A stretch of DNA of 64,000 bases, taken from assembly GCF_006385785.1 (NCBI RefSeq), contig NZ_VFSH01000001.1, positions 206,728 through 270,727 of the forward strand, read 5' to 3'. The translations under genes were made by a program, and so were the position numbers. Every line of letters begins with the position of its first letter. Within the stretch, counting starts at the first letter, position 1. Source of the stretch: Streptococcus shenyangsis. Lineage in GTDB: Bacteria; Bacillota; Bacilli; Lactobacillales; Streptococcaceae. Under the pieces are notes generated by a model. That model had not been told where the DNA came from, did not search any database, and worked only from the letters and a program-made list of their open reading frames with translations. Positions 20,893 through 30,874 of the stretch are shown in pieces.

Positions 20893-21024
20893 TTAAAATT
20901 CATTATAGATAAAGCCTCCTTGACCCTGACCAAGATAGCTAAAGAAGTAAAGCAGCCCTAGAAAGATAAGAAAATACAAGGCTGTCCGACCAAGAAAAAG
21001 GTACAATTCTTTTCTTTGTTTCAT
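20893..21024 (-). CDS. dltX: DltX, small teichoic acid D-alanylation protein
   Basis: The 43-residue single-pass membrane protein starts MKQRKELYLFLGRTALYFL and ends in the diagnostic FIYNEF tail. DltX is a short partner of the Dlt machinery with its conserved C-terminus outside the membrane. The start at 21024 is chosen over the in-frame ATG at 21096, which lies upstream of the predicted transcript start (about 21088). The Shine-Dalgarno is weak. It is the first gene of the operon. Confidence 0.88.
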   Translation of the reverse strand: MKQRKELYLFLGRTALYFLIFLGLLYFFSYLGQGQGGFIYNEF

Positions 21025-21094
21025 CAAGAAAAACCATTCATTTCTGTAATTTTTGTTAAAATAAGATGAACTCTTACTATAGTATTTTTCTACC

Positions 21095-21124
21095 ATTGTA
21101 CCACTTTCTAGGGTGTTTTTTCAA
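21095..21124 (-). promoter_or_regulatory. dlt operon promoter
   Basis: On the minus strand TTGAAA and TACAAT are 18 bp apart, giving a leader of about 64 nt to dltX. I saw no TTTAAG-type CiaR direct repeat here. Confidence 0.65.
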
Positions 21125-21195
21125 TTGTTTACCGTACATTTTCACTACATTTCAGCTTGTTTTAAGGATTATGCGGTTTTTCTATGCATATTTTT

Positions 21196-21228
21196 AAAAA
21201 AAGCCTGAGATTTCCATCTCAAGCCCTA
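21196..21228 (-). terminator. Terminator after glpF
   Basis: The stem GCCTGAGAT / ATCTCAAGC (one mismatch) has a 4-base loop and is followed on the minus strand by TTTTTTT. Confidence 0.85.
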
Positions 21229-21250
21229 TCAAAAATAATTGTTTTCTAGA

Positions 21251-21955
21251 TTAGAAAAGTGAGAATACAAGCACAGCCAAGGCTGCTCCGATAACAGGTC
21301 CTACAACAGGAATCCAAGCATAAGACCAGTCTCCGTCTCCCTTGTTTGAGATTGGCAAGATGCTGTGCATGATACGAGGTCCAAGGTCACGCGCAGGGTT
21401 CAAGGCATAACCTGTTGTCCCACCTAGTGATAGACCAATACCAACAATCAAGGTTCCTACTGCAAAGGTTCCGATACCTGCCTGAAAGTCGTAAAGACCC
21501 AAAGCAAAGATTGTCAAGACCAAAACAAAGGTTCCAATGATTTCGCTAATCAAGTTTGATACAGTATCTTTGATGGCTGGTCCAGTACTGAAGGTTGCCA
21601 AGATATTTCCTGCATTTTCTTCTGCCTCATAATGCGGTTTGAATTGCAACCAAACCAAAACCTGACCCAGCATAGCCCCTGCGAACTGAGCTAGGATGTA
21701 AGGGAAAACGGAAGCCCAAGGCAAACCACCTTTTAAAGCCACACCAATTGTCACAGCTGGGTTTAAATGAGCTGGACTGAGCTTCCCAGATACAAAGACC
21801 GCAACTGCAACTGCAATCCCCCAACCCATAGTAATCACAATCCAACCTGCATTGTTGCTCTTGGTTTTAGGAAGAACCACACCTGCAACAACACCATTTC
21901 CTAGAAGAATCAGGATTAAAGTCCCTAGAAATTCTCCAAATAATTCATTCATCAT
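21251..21955 (-). CDS. glpF: Glycerol uptake facilitator GlpF (aquaglyceroporin)
   Basis: The 234-residue MIP-family channel has six membrane segments and both half-helix motifs, HLNPAVTIG (about 63-71) and ALNPARDLGPR (about 185-195). The Asp after the second NPAR is typical of glycerol-conducting members. It passes glycerol for GlpK. It follows glpO by 70 bp and ends the glpK-glpO-glpF unit. Confidence 0.93.
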   Translation of the reverse strand: MMNELFGEFLGTLILILLGNGVVAGVVLPKTKSNNAGWIVITMGWGIAVAVAVFVSGKLSPAHLNPAVTIGVALKGGLPWASVFPYILAQFAGAMLGQVLVWLQFKPHYEAEENAGNILATFSTGPAIKDTVSNLISEIIGTFVLVLTIFALGLYDFQAGIGTFAVGTLIVGIGLSLGGTTGYALNPARDLGPRIMHSILPISNKGDGDWSYAWIPVVGPVIGAALAVLVFSLF

Positions 21956-22025
21956 CTTTCTGTCTCCATTAAAAAGGAGGAGAGGGTAGACTAGGAGTCC
22001 TACCCGCCACCTCTTTTATTTTTTC

Positions 22026-23852
22026 TTAATTTTTTAATTCTGCTAAATCGTTGTTAGCAAGAGCTGATTCGACATCCGCACGGTAGGCTACTTTTTCTTC
22101 TTCTGACCAGTCATAGAATCGTCCCATTTCATTCAAAACTGGCTCAACGATGCTATCCAAGCTATCACGCATAAAGAGCATATGGTTGGTACGACGAAGA
22201 AGGAAGTCAACTGGGCTAAGAGCCAACTCATTGCGCATTGCATAGTGAAGTGACAAAGTATCTGCCAAGCTGAGTCCTGGCGCTTGTTCCAAGCTATGAG
22301 CAAGGGCAAAGACTTTCGGTGCATTTGAACCGTATAGATTTGCGAGATAGTGGGCTTCCTTGCTATCCAATCCACGTGACACTCCAAGTTGCGCAAAGGC
22401 TTCGATTTCTGAATCCACATTTGCTGGGTTCAATTCTCCACCTGAAACAGGGTAAGTCTTAGAGTTGATGAGTTTAAAGCTGCGATCAAATTCTGCTTTG
22501 AGGATTTCAACCACGCGCTCCATAGCTCCTTCAGCCATCTTACGGTAGTCTGTGATTTTACCACCAGCAAGAGTCAAGAGACCATTATCATCACGGTCCA
22601 AGCTAGAACCACGAGAAACTGCAGATGGATCCAAATGCTTCTCAGATGTGCTGCTTTCAAGCTTGCTGACAGCAGACTCAACATCTTCACGCGTTTTTTC
22701 TTTAGAAAGATAAGATTCAACAGTCGCAATCAAGTTGTTAAAGCTTTCATCACTAATGGTTCCGTTATTTCCTCCATTGTAGTCAGAAGCGCTATTGCCT
22801 GCAATCAATGGACGAAGACCTGCCCAGCTACTTTCAATGTCAGCAACAGTAATATTTGCTTCTGGGAAGCGGTTGTTTACAATACCAAGTAAGTAATCAA
22901 CATCTTCTTGAGTTACTTTTGGATGTTCTAAATCACCTGTATAGTCTGTGTCTGTTGTACCAAAGTAAGTCTTGTTTTCACGTGGGAGAACAAAGACCAT
23001 ACGACCATCACCCAAACCTGTATCAAAGTAAACTGGTTGAGAAACCTTAATCTTACTTGAATCCACTACCAAGTGAACTCCCTTAGTTGGACGCATTTGT
23101 GAGAATTGTGTTCCCTTATTAGATAAATTGCGTACCTTGTCGCTCCAAGGACCTGTTGTGTTAATAACCAGACGGGCCTTGATTTCAAAGACTTGGTCTG
23201 TCAACAAATCACGAGCTACGACACCTGTAATCTTGCCACTTTCGTCAAAGAGGAAGCCTTCTGCTTTAACGTGGTTGGCAATGAGGGCACCGTCTTGGTT
23301 GGCACGTTTGATGTTTTCAATCACGAGACGTGCATCGTTGTTACAGAAGTCAAGGTAAACCCCACCTCCTACCAAGCCTTCTTTCTTCAAGTTTGGTTGA
23401 CGTTCCAAGACTTCTTCCTTGCTCAAGACCTTGTTAGCAGCTGGCGTATTGTTAACCCCTGCCAAAAGGTCGTACAAATCCATGGCTACTTTCAGACGGA
23501 AGAGGCTAAAGGTAGCTCCATCTTCATCGTAAACTGGCAAGAGCATTGGATCTGGTTTTGGAATGTGTGGAGCGATTTGTTGAACCACTGCACGTTCAGA
23601 AACTGTATCTGATACCACTTCTACGTCAAATTGTTTGAGGTAACGCAGACCTCCGTGAACCAATTTTGTTGAACGGCTAGATGTTCCTTCTGCGAAGTCC
23701 CGCATTTCAATCAAACCAGTATCTAGACCACTAGCTGCTGCCTGTAAAGCTACACCAGCCCCTGTGATTCCTCCACCGATAATCAAGAGGTCCAGGGTAC
23801 GTTCCTGCATTTTTTTAATTGATAATTCACGTGTTTTCTTTGAAAATTCCAT
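22026..23852 (-). CDS. glpO: Alpha-glycerophosphate oxidase GlpO
   Basis: The 608-residue FAD enzyme has the dinucleotide-binding motif LIIGGGITGAGVALQ (about 23-37), RSTKLVHGGLRYLKQ (about 60-74) and LAGGKITDYRKMAEG (about 430). It oxidises glycerol-3-phosphate to dihydroxyacetone phosphate with oxygen and makes hydrogen peroxide. The extra central segment with TSEKHLDPSAVSRG is typical of the streptococcal oxidase rather than GlpD. It lies 41 bp after glpK. Confidence 0.96.
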   Translation of the reverse strand: MEFSKKTRELSIKKMQERTLDLLIIGGGITGAGVALQAAASGLDTGLIEMRDFAEGTSSRSTKLVHGGLRYLKQFDVEVVSDTVSERAVVQQIAPHIPKPDPMLLPVYDEDGATFSLFRLKVAMDLYDLLAGVNNTPAANKVLSKEEVLERQPNLKKEGLVGGGVYLDFCNNDARLVIENIKRANQDGALIANHVKAEGFLFDESGKITGVVARDLLTDQVFEIKARLVINTTGPWSDKVRNLSNKGTQFSQMRPTKGVHLVVDSSKIKVSQPVYFDTGLGDGRMVFVLPRENKTYFGTTDTDYTGDLEHPKVTQEDVDYLLGIVNNRFPEANITVADIESSWAGLRPLIAGNSASDYNGGNNGTISDESFNNLIATVESYLSKEKTREDVESAVSKLESSTSEKHLDPSAVSRGSSLDRDDNGLLTLAGGKITDYRKMAEGAMERVVEILKAEFDRSFKLINSKTYPVSGGELNPANVDSEIEAFAQLGVSRGLDSKEAHYLANLYGSNAPKVFALAHSLEQAPGLSLADTLSLHYAMRNELALSPVDFLLRRTNHMLFMRDSLDSIVEPVLNEMGRFYDWSEEEKVAYRADVESALANNDLAELKN

Positions 23853-23893
23853 ACTTACACACTTTCTAACTGAGTCGCTTTATTCTCCCAGTA

Positions 23894-25414
<1,521 letters not shown>

Positions 25415-25453
25415 TCATAAAGATCTTGAGGATGTCTCCTCTTTACACTAACT

Positions 25454-25477
25454 AGTATACAAAATAAAGCGCTTTCT
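25454..25477 (-). promoter_or_regulatory. glpK promoter -10 with overlapping cre (CcpA) site
   Basis: A TATACT -10 lies at 25454-25459 (minus). Between it and the -35 region is the palindrome AGAAAGCGCTTTAT (25464-25477), with the GAAAGCGCTTT core of streptococcal catabolite-responsive elements. Carbon catabolite repression of glycerol use is inferred. Confidence 0.75.
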
Positions 25478-25561
25478 TGTTTATCAACTTTTTTTAATTT
25501 TTAAAAAAATGTGAGGAGATTGTGTAAATTTCACAAAAAAGACCTGGAAGCACCAAGTCTT

Positions 25562-26989
25562 TTAAGTGAATAATAACTGACGAATCCCTGCCAAATCTTC
25601 CATATCCAAGTCGTTTTTTAAATAATAGACTGGTATCTGTTCCTTCTTATGAATCGGGTTATTTGTAACCAGCAAATCATAATGCCGAGTTCGGTCATAG
25701 GCTTCAATGGTGATAAAACGATTGTATTCCAAATACCGTTTTAAAATAGCTGCCATCCTTGAAAAGACAAGAAAACCAGATGTCAAATCCAGACCAATCC
25801 GCATATGCTGGCCACCATTTTCAGCCATATATTCGATCAACTGGAGCCATTCCCAGAAAATTTTCTTATCCAAATCCGTCCCCTGCTGAAAAGTGGGCAA
25901 GGTATGAAAAATCTCTTCTGCTGTCTCTTTAAAATCATGTTCCATCAACAAATAAGGATGACGATTCTCTAACTGGTACTTGTAGCGGTCCTGTAAAATA
26001 TAGCCCTTGTATAGATAGACTTGAGCACAAAGCTGACTAAGTTCATAGGTGACATGGTCCTCTGTATAATCACCCAGCAATTCCTCCTTCTTCATTTCTT
26101 GAATCAATTGCGTCAGCAAACCTACTAATTGCCCTCCAAAACCAAGAATATACTCCATAGTATGAAGAGGAAGAATGCGATGAGACAAGAGGAAAGAGAA
26201 GAATATCATCATCTCACCATCCTCAGTTCCCAGTGGAAGGTGTTGTCCAGCGAAAAAAGACGAGGTCTTTCTGAGCAAACGAAGGTAGAAAATATTGTCA
26301 AAATACCCTCTCATTTTCTCTTCTATGACTTGAAACTGACAGGCATTGACCCGAAGACGTTGTTGACTGATGTGAGCCCAGAGAATCAAATCTAATTTCT
26401 GCCCCGAAGACAAACTTGCACCGCAGATTTCTTCTAGTGTAGCAATTTCCTGCTTTCTCTCTGGTCTCTGCATATGGTCTTCCCATTCCTGACTCGACCA
26501 GATCTTGCGTAAAAGACAGAAATAGAAATAGCGAATCTGATGCTCTGGACCTCGCCAACGTCCATTTTGGATGGATAAGTCAAATTCTGACAAAATCTGA
26601 TTTAAACTAGCCAAGTGACGACCAAGCGTAGCCTCGCTAATCATCAATTCTTGAGCCAGCTGATGGGCTAAAAACTGTTGGTGGTAGAGAAGATAGACCA
26701 AAATCTGATATTTAACAGCATTTTCCAAAAACAAGCTCCGGATATCTCTCCCCTTGGTAGCTGCACCGATAGACAGACGCAGATTTTCATCTTCTAAGGA
26801 TATGTTTAGCTCTAAACCACTGTCCGAAGCCTTATCATTGAGCAGGGTGACATATTTGGTTAGGGTTGCTTTTGAAAATCCTGTTTCCTCCATTACAGCC
26901 TTGACGGTCGTCTGAGACTCTTGTAATAGAAAGGAAAAGATTGAAAATTGGCCAGATTCAGCCTTTTCCATCAAATCTCCTAAATACAT
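25562..26989 (-). CDS. Mga-like/PRD-type transcriptional regulator
   Basis: The 475-residue protein has N-terminal tandem helix-turn-helix regions ([20 protein letters not shown] at about 29-48 and [19 protein letters not shown] near 112-130), then a long helical middle that resembles the Mga/PRD region, and a C-terminal domain with EIIB-like character ([11 protein letters not shown]). Mga-type regulators link sugar status to surface or metabolic genes. It is transcribed divergently from hslO and is next to glpK, so regulation of glycerol genes is possible but unproven. Confidence 0.8.
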   Translation of the reverse strand: MYLGDLMEKAESGQFSIFSFLLQESQTTVKAVMEETGFSKATLTKYVTLLNDKASDSGLELNISLEDENLRLSIGAATKGRDIRSLFLENAVKYQILVYLLYHQQFLAHQLAQELMISEATLGRHLASLNQILSEFDLSIQNGRWRGPEHQIRYFYFCLLRKIWSSQEWEDHMQRPERKQEIATLEEICGASLSSGQKLDLILWAHISQQRLRVNACQFQVIEEKMRGYFDNIFYLRLLRKTSSFFAGQHLPLGTEDGEMMIFFSFLLSHRILPLHTMEYILGFGGQLVGLLTQLIQEMKKEELLGDYTEDHVTYELSQLCAQVYLYKGYILQDRYKYQLENRHPYLLMEHDFKETAEEIFHTLPTFQQGTDLDKKIFWEWLQLIEYMAENGGQHMRIGLDLTSGFLVFSRMAAILKRYLEYNRFITIEAYDRTRHYDLLVTNNPIHKKEQIPVYYLKNDLDMEDLAGIRQLLFT

Positions 26990-27140
26990 TTGTTACCCCT
27001 TTCATTTTCTACCTTAAGCATAGCATAAATCTTACAAATGCTGAAATAATCTGTTTCTCTTTTTATTTACCTGCTGATTTCCTGGTCCATTATCCTGAAA
27101 ATCAGCAAACACACGGCTCCCCCTTTGGGCATTTTTATGC

Positions 27141-27146
27141 TAAAAT
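27141..27146 (+). promoter_or_regulatory. Extended -10 directly upstream of hslO
   Basis: TGCTAAAAT is an extended -10 form (TGn plus TAAAAT) with no good -35. It predicts a transcript starting at about 27153, one base before the hslO ATG, and no Shine-Dalgarno is present. Confidence 0.5.
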
Positions 27147-27153
27147 AGTAGCT

Positions 27154-28026
27154 ATGGATAAAATTATTAAAACTATATCAGAAAGCGGAGCCTTTCGTGC
27201 TTTTGTCCTTGACAGCACAGAAACCGTCCGCATTGCTCAAGAAAAACACCAAACCCAAGCTAGCTCAACTGTAGCGCTTGGTCGAACTCTTATCGCTAGC
27301 CAGATTCTCGCAGCCAATGAAAAAGGAAATACTAAACTAACAGTTAAGGTTCTGGGATCTAGCTCACTAGGTGCCATCATCACCGTCGCTGATACCAAGG
27401 GGAATGTCAAAGGTTACGTTCAAAATCCAGGTGTCGATATCAAAAAGACTGCAACTGGTGAAGTCCTAGTCGGACCTTTTGTTGGAAACGGTCAATTCCT
27501 CGTTATCACAGACTACGGCATTGGAAATCCTTACAACTCTATGACTCCCCTCATCTCTGGAGAAATCGGTGAAGATCTGGCCTTTTACCTGACCGAAAGC
27601 CAACAGACCCCTTCTGCTGTCGGCCTCAATGTCCTTTTAGACGAAGAAGACAAGGTCAAGGTTGCAGGTGGTTTCCTAGTCCAAGTCTTGCCGGGAGCCA
27701 AGGAAGAAGAGATTGCTCGCTTTGAAAAACGCATCCAAGAAATGCCAGCTATCTCAACGCTTCTCGAAAGTGAAGACCATATCGAAGCCCTTCTCAAGGC
27801 TATCTACGGTGACGAGACCTACAAGCGTCTTTCTGAAGAAGAAATCCGTTTCCAATGTGACTGTAGCCATGAACGCTTTATGAACGCTCTTGCCAGCCTT
27901 CCAAGCTCAGACTTACAGGAAATGAAGGACGAAGACCACGGAGCAGAAATCACTTGTCAATTCTGCCAAACCACTTACAACTTTGATGAAAACGACCTGG
28001 AGGAACTCATTCGTGACAAATCTTAA
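27154..28026 (+). CDS. hslO: Redox-regulated chaperone Hsp33
   Basis: The 290-residue protein matches Hsp33: N-terminal [20 protein letters not shown], a conserved DYGIGNPY segment, and the C-terminal zinc/redox switch CDC ([10 protein letters not shown]) and CQFC, four cysteines that bind zinc when reduced. Disulfide formation under oxidative stress activates holdase function, relevant next to a peroxide-producing GlpO. The start at 27154 is set by the family start; the upstream in-frame extension lies within the divergent regulator and its promoter region. Confidence 0.95.
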   Translation: MDKIIKTISESGAFRAFVLDSTETVRIAQEKHQTQASSTVALGRTLIASQILAANEKGNTKLTVKVLGSSSLGAIITVADTKGNVKGYVQNPGVDIKKTATGEVLVGPFVGNGQFLVITDYGIGNPYNSMTPLISGEIGEDLAFYLTESQQTPSAVGLNVLLDEEDKVKVAGGFLVQVLPGAKEEEIARFEKRIQEMPAISTLLESEDHIEALLKAIYGDETYKRLSEEEIRFQCDCSHERFMNALASLPSSDLQEMKDEDHGAEITCQFCQTTYNFDENDLEELIRDKS

Positions 28027-28993
28027 TACACCTTTTATGATTGGCAATGTTGAGATTCCCAATCGTACCGTTTTAGCACCCATGGCTGGCGTGACCAACT
28101 CAGCCTTTCGTACCATTGCAAAGGAGCTCGGAGCTGGACTCGTTGTCATGGAAATGGTCTCTGACAAAGGAATCCAATACAACAACGAAAAAACCCTGCA
28201 TATGCTTCATATCGATGAAGGCGAAAACCCTGTCTCTATCCAACTTTTTGGTAGCGATGAAGATAGCCTAGCACGCGCAGCAGAATTTATCCAAGAAAAT
28301 ACCAAGACCGATATCGTTGATATCAACATGGGCTGTCCAGTTAACAAAATCGTGAAGAACGAAGCTGGCGCTATGTGGCTCAAGGATCCAGATAAGATCT
28401 ACTCTATCATCAACAAGGTTCAATCTGTCCTTGATATTCCCCTTACTGTCAAAATGCGTACCGGCTGGGCTGACCCATCTCTTGCAGTAGAAAATGCCCT
28501 CGCTGCTGAAGCTGCAGGTGTTTCTGCCCTTGCTATGCATGGTCGTACACGCGAACAAATGTATACAGGTCATGCAGACCTTGAGACCCTTCACAAGGTC
28601 GCTCAAGCTTTGACCAAGATTCCATTTATCGCCAACGGTGATATCCGTACTGTCCAAGAAGCCAAACAACGCATCGAAGAAGTTGGTGCTGACGCAGTTA
28701 TGATTGGCCGCGCTGCCATGGGAAATCCTTACCTCTTCAACCAAATCAACCATTACTTTGAAACAGGAGAAATCCTCCCTGATTTGACTTTTGAAGACAA
28801 GATGAAAATCGCCTACGAACACTTGAAACGCTTGATTAACCTCAAAGGGGAAAACGTCGCAGTTCGTGAATTCCGAGGACTCGCTCCTCACTACCTCCGT
28901 GGAACATCTGGCGCTGCCAAACTCCGTGGAGCTATTTCACAAGCTAGCACTCTGACAGAGATTGAGGCTCTCTTGCAATTGGATAAGGCATAA
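28013..28993 (+). CDS. dusB: tRNA-dihydrouridine synthase, DusB type
   Basis: The 326-residue FMN enzyme has [13 protein letters not shown] (about 20-32), the active-site stretch [15 protein letters not shown] (Cys near 104), [10 protein letters not shown] and [13 protein letters not shown]. It reduces uridines in tRNA. The start is taken as GTG at 28013, 9 bp after GGAGG. It overlaps the hslO 3' end by 14 bp, so translation is probably coupled; the upstream ATG at 27983 has no ribosome site. Confidence 0.92.
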   Translation: MTNLNTPFMIGNVEIPNRTVLAPMAGVTNSAFRTIAKELGAGLVVMEMVSDKGIQYNNEKTLHMLHIDEGENPVSIQLFGSDEDSLARAAEFIQENTKTDIVDINMGCPVNKIVKNEAGAMWLKDPDKIYSIINKVQSVLDIPLTVKMRTGWADPSLAVENALAAEAAGVSALAMHGRTREQMYTGHADLETLHKVAQALTKIPFIANGDIRTVQEAKQRIEEVGADAVMIGRAAMGNPYLFNQINHYFETGEILPDLTFEDKMKIAYEHLKRLINLKGENVAVREFRGLAPHYLRGTSGAAKLRGAISQASTLTEIEALLQLDKA

Positions 28994-28994
28994 A

Positions 28995-29540
28995 ATGGTT
29001 CATACTGCTCTACTGATTATCGATATGCAAAAAGCATTTGATAACCCTATCTGGGGAGAACGGAACAACCCTCAAGCTGAACAACAAGCACTGAGGGTAC
29101 TGGCATACTTTCGTAAACACGCTCTTCCAGTCTTACACGTTCAACACATATCTGACAATCCCCAGTCGCAATTTCATAACAAACAAAATCAGGTGTTTAA
29201 AAGTGGATTTGAGCCAGTTACTGCAGAACCTGTCTTTCAAAAAACGGTTAATAGCGCCTTTATTGGAACAAATCTTGAAACATATTTACGAACAAATCAG
29301 ATTTGTCATTTAGTCGTTGTTGGTTTGACCCTGCCTCATTGTGTATCTACTACGACACGAATGGCAGCAAATCTTGGTTTTGAAGTCACTTTACTAGCAG
29401 ATGCTACTGCCAGTTTTACCCTATCTAACAAAAACGGTCAGACCATCTCTCCTGAGACTATTCATGAAATTCATCTCCTTTCTCTACAAGATGAATTTGC
29501 TCAAATTCTTACTACAGAAGAATTTTTAACCCAAGTATGA
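28995..29540 (+). CDS. Isochorismatase-fold cysteine hydrolase
   Basis: The 181-residue protein has the Asp-Lys-Cys triad of this superfamily: Asp10 in LLIIDMQ, Lys83 and Cys116 in LTLPHCVSTT, with the cis-peptide-like turn before the cysteine. Members hydrolyse amides such as nicotinamide or other small substrates; the substrate here is not evident. It begins 1 bp after dusB with a GGATAAGG ribosome site inside the dusB end, so hslO, dusB and this gene form one transcript ended by the hairpin at 29551. Confidence 0.88.
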   Translation: MVHTALLIIDMQKAFDNPIWGERNNPQAEQQALRVLAYFRKHALPVLHVQHISDNPQSQFHNKQNQVFKSGFEPVTAEPVFQKTVNSAFIGTNLETYLRTNQICHLVVVGLTLPHCVSTTTRMAANLGFEVTLLADATASFTLSNKNGQTISPETIHEIHLLSLQDEFAQILTTEEFLTQV

Positions 29541-29550
29541 GTATAAAATA

Positions 29551-29588
29551 ATCCGTCAACTCTTATTTGAGCTGACGGATTTTCTTTG
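29551..29588 (+). terminator. Terminator of the hslO-dusB-hydrolase unit
   Basis: The stem ATCCGTCA / TGACGGAT has a 14-base loop and is followed by TTTCTTT. Confidence 0.85.
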
Positions 29589-29615
29589 ACTGTAAAATTC
29601 AAATACTGAGAGCTA

Positions 29616-30290
29616 TTATTGACTCAAAGCAACGCTGGAAACCTTACCATCCGCTCCTGTTGTAATTTGGATGATTTTTCCTCCACCGATTTTGGCATTA
29701 TACTTACCATCATCAAGAGTATAAGAATAGCCTTTGATAGAGTAATTTTCTTTCTTTCCATCAGCAGATTCTACTGTAAATTGACCGCCTGATGAAACTG
29801 TGATGGTTTCGCCATTTTCTCCCTTCCAATTGCCCGCTGCAGCTGAGAAATCACCATCTACCATGGTTAAAACACCCTTGTAGCGTTTATTTTGCTCTGC
29901 TTGCTTATCTTGAAGTTTGCGGTCAGTTGTAGAATCATAGCTTGATTGGTTAGACTGGGCTTGAGGAGCCTGAGCAGGCGTTTGTTGACTAGCTGCCTGT
30001 TGATTAGACACCTCTTGACCTTGTCTTTGTTCTGGTGCTACTTGTGATGGTGCTGCACTTGCTGAAGACTGATCAGTAGACGCCTTGGCCTGTTCAGATG
30101 AAGCTGAACTTGAAAACTTCTGAGTCTTGCTTTCTTTGCTAGCAGAAGCTGCTTTGGAGCTTGATGATTGGCTTGTCTTAGCAGAACTGCTCACTTGAGT
30201 TGTTTCCTTTTTATTTCCACAAGCTCCTAATAGTATAGTTGATGCTAATACTGTAGCTGTCATCAATTTGATATAGGTTTTCTTTTTCAT
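29616..30290 (-). CDS. Ser/Gln-rich lipoprotein with DUF6287-like C-terminal domain
   Basis: The 224-residue protein has a lipoprotein signal with lipobox LLGAC (Cys24), a low-complexity Ser/Ala/Gln-rich linker (about 30-125) and a globular C-terminal domain starting MVDGDFSAAAGNWKGENG, which resembles the DUF6287 pattern. It is monocistronic and anchored to the outer face of the membrane. No function is known to me; the linker suggests it spans the wall. The domain name is a pattern-based guess. Confidence 0.75.
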   Translation of the reverse strand: MKKKTYIKLMTATVLASTILLGACGNKKETTQVSSSAKTSQSSSSKAASASKESKTQKFSSSASSEQAKASTDQSSASAAPSQVAPEQRQGQEVSNQQAASQQTPAQAPQAQSNQSSYDSTTDRKLQDKQAEQNKRYKGVLTMVDGDFSAAAGNWKGENGETITVSSGGQFTVESADGKKENYSIKGYSYTLDDGKYNAKIGGGKIIQITTGADGKVSSVALSQ

Positions 30291-30506
30291 TTTTCTACTC
30301 CTTTGTAATATTTTTGAAATATTGAGAAATCTTTTTGTAATATAATTGTAACATCGGGATTTAAATATGTCAACAATTTATCTAAACTATTTTAAAAATC
30401 TTAAATACTTTAGATACATTTACTCCTCCTACTCTTCTATTCGTAATAAAACAGAAAAAAATTCCTATTTTGATTAAAATTGTTTAAATCCCCTTTGTGT
30501 AATCGC

Positions 30507-30535
30507 TTGCATTATTGAGTGTGAAGGAATATAAT
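30507..30535 (+). promoter_or_regulatory. Promoter of the small membrane protein gene
   Basis: TTGCAT and TATAAT are 17 bp apart, predicting a start near 30542. This places the ATG at 30569 in the transcript and rules out the upstream in-frame start at 30515. Confidence 0.8.
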
Positions 30536-30568
30536 AACATTGAAATAGAATATAGGAGGTGTAGGCTT

Positions 30569-30799
30569 ATGTTAAGCAAATATTACAAGTATCTTCCTTG
30601 GTTGATTTTAGATGCTTTCGCTTCTTACGGGGCAGCTACTCATTACGCTCAAACAACATTTGATTTGTTCTTCTTAACTATCGTTTTTATGATTGTCTAC
30701 GTGGCTTTATTGTATTTACACGAAACCTATTTAAAATATAAATACAAAGACTTCTTTACTCACATATTGAGTAATCCTAAGAAAGATAGCCATCCCTAA
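30569..30799 (+). CDS. Small two-helix membrane protein, unknown function
   Basis: The 76-residue protein begins MLSKYYKYLPWLILDAFASY and has two hydrophobic segments (about 8-25 and 29-50), then a basic, tyrosine- and lysine-rich tail. The start has an AGGAGGTG ribosome site, almost ideal, and its own strong promoter, so it is likely well expressed. I do not recognise the family. It stands alone between a lipoprotein gene and clpC. Confidence 0.75.
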   Translation: MLSKYYKYLPWLILDAFASYGAATHYAQTTFDLFFLTIVFMIVYVALLYLHETYLKYKYKDFFTHILSNPKKDSHP

Positions 30800-30841
30800 A
30801 AACAGTCGCAACAGCAAAGCAGACTAATAAAGGTAAACAAA

Positions 30842-30874
30842 GAGGTCGGGAACTTTGTCCCGACCTCGTTTTTT
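30842..30874. terminator. Bidirectional terminator between the small membrane gene and clpC
   Basis: The perfect 10-bp stem GAGGTCGGGA / TCCCGACCTC is followed by GTTTTTT on plus and by TTTGTTT on minus. Confidence 0.9.

Noticed and set aside
26941-27153. N-terminal extension of Hsp33
   Set aside because: The extension lies within the divergent Mga-like gene and promoter; the family start is [14 protein letters not shown] at 27154.
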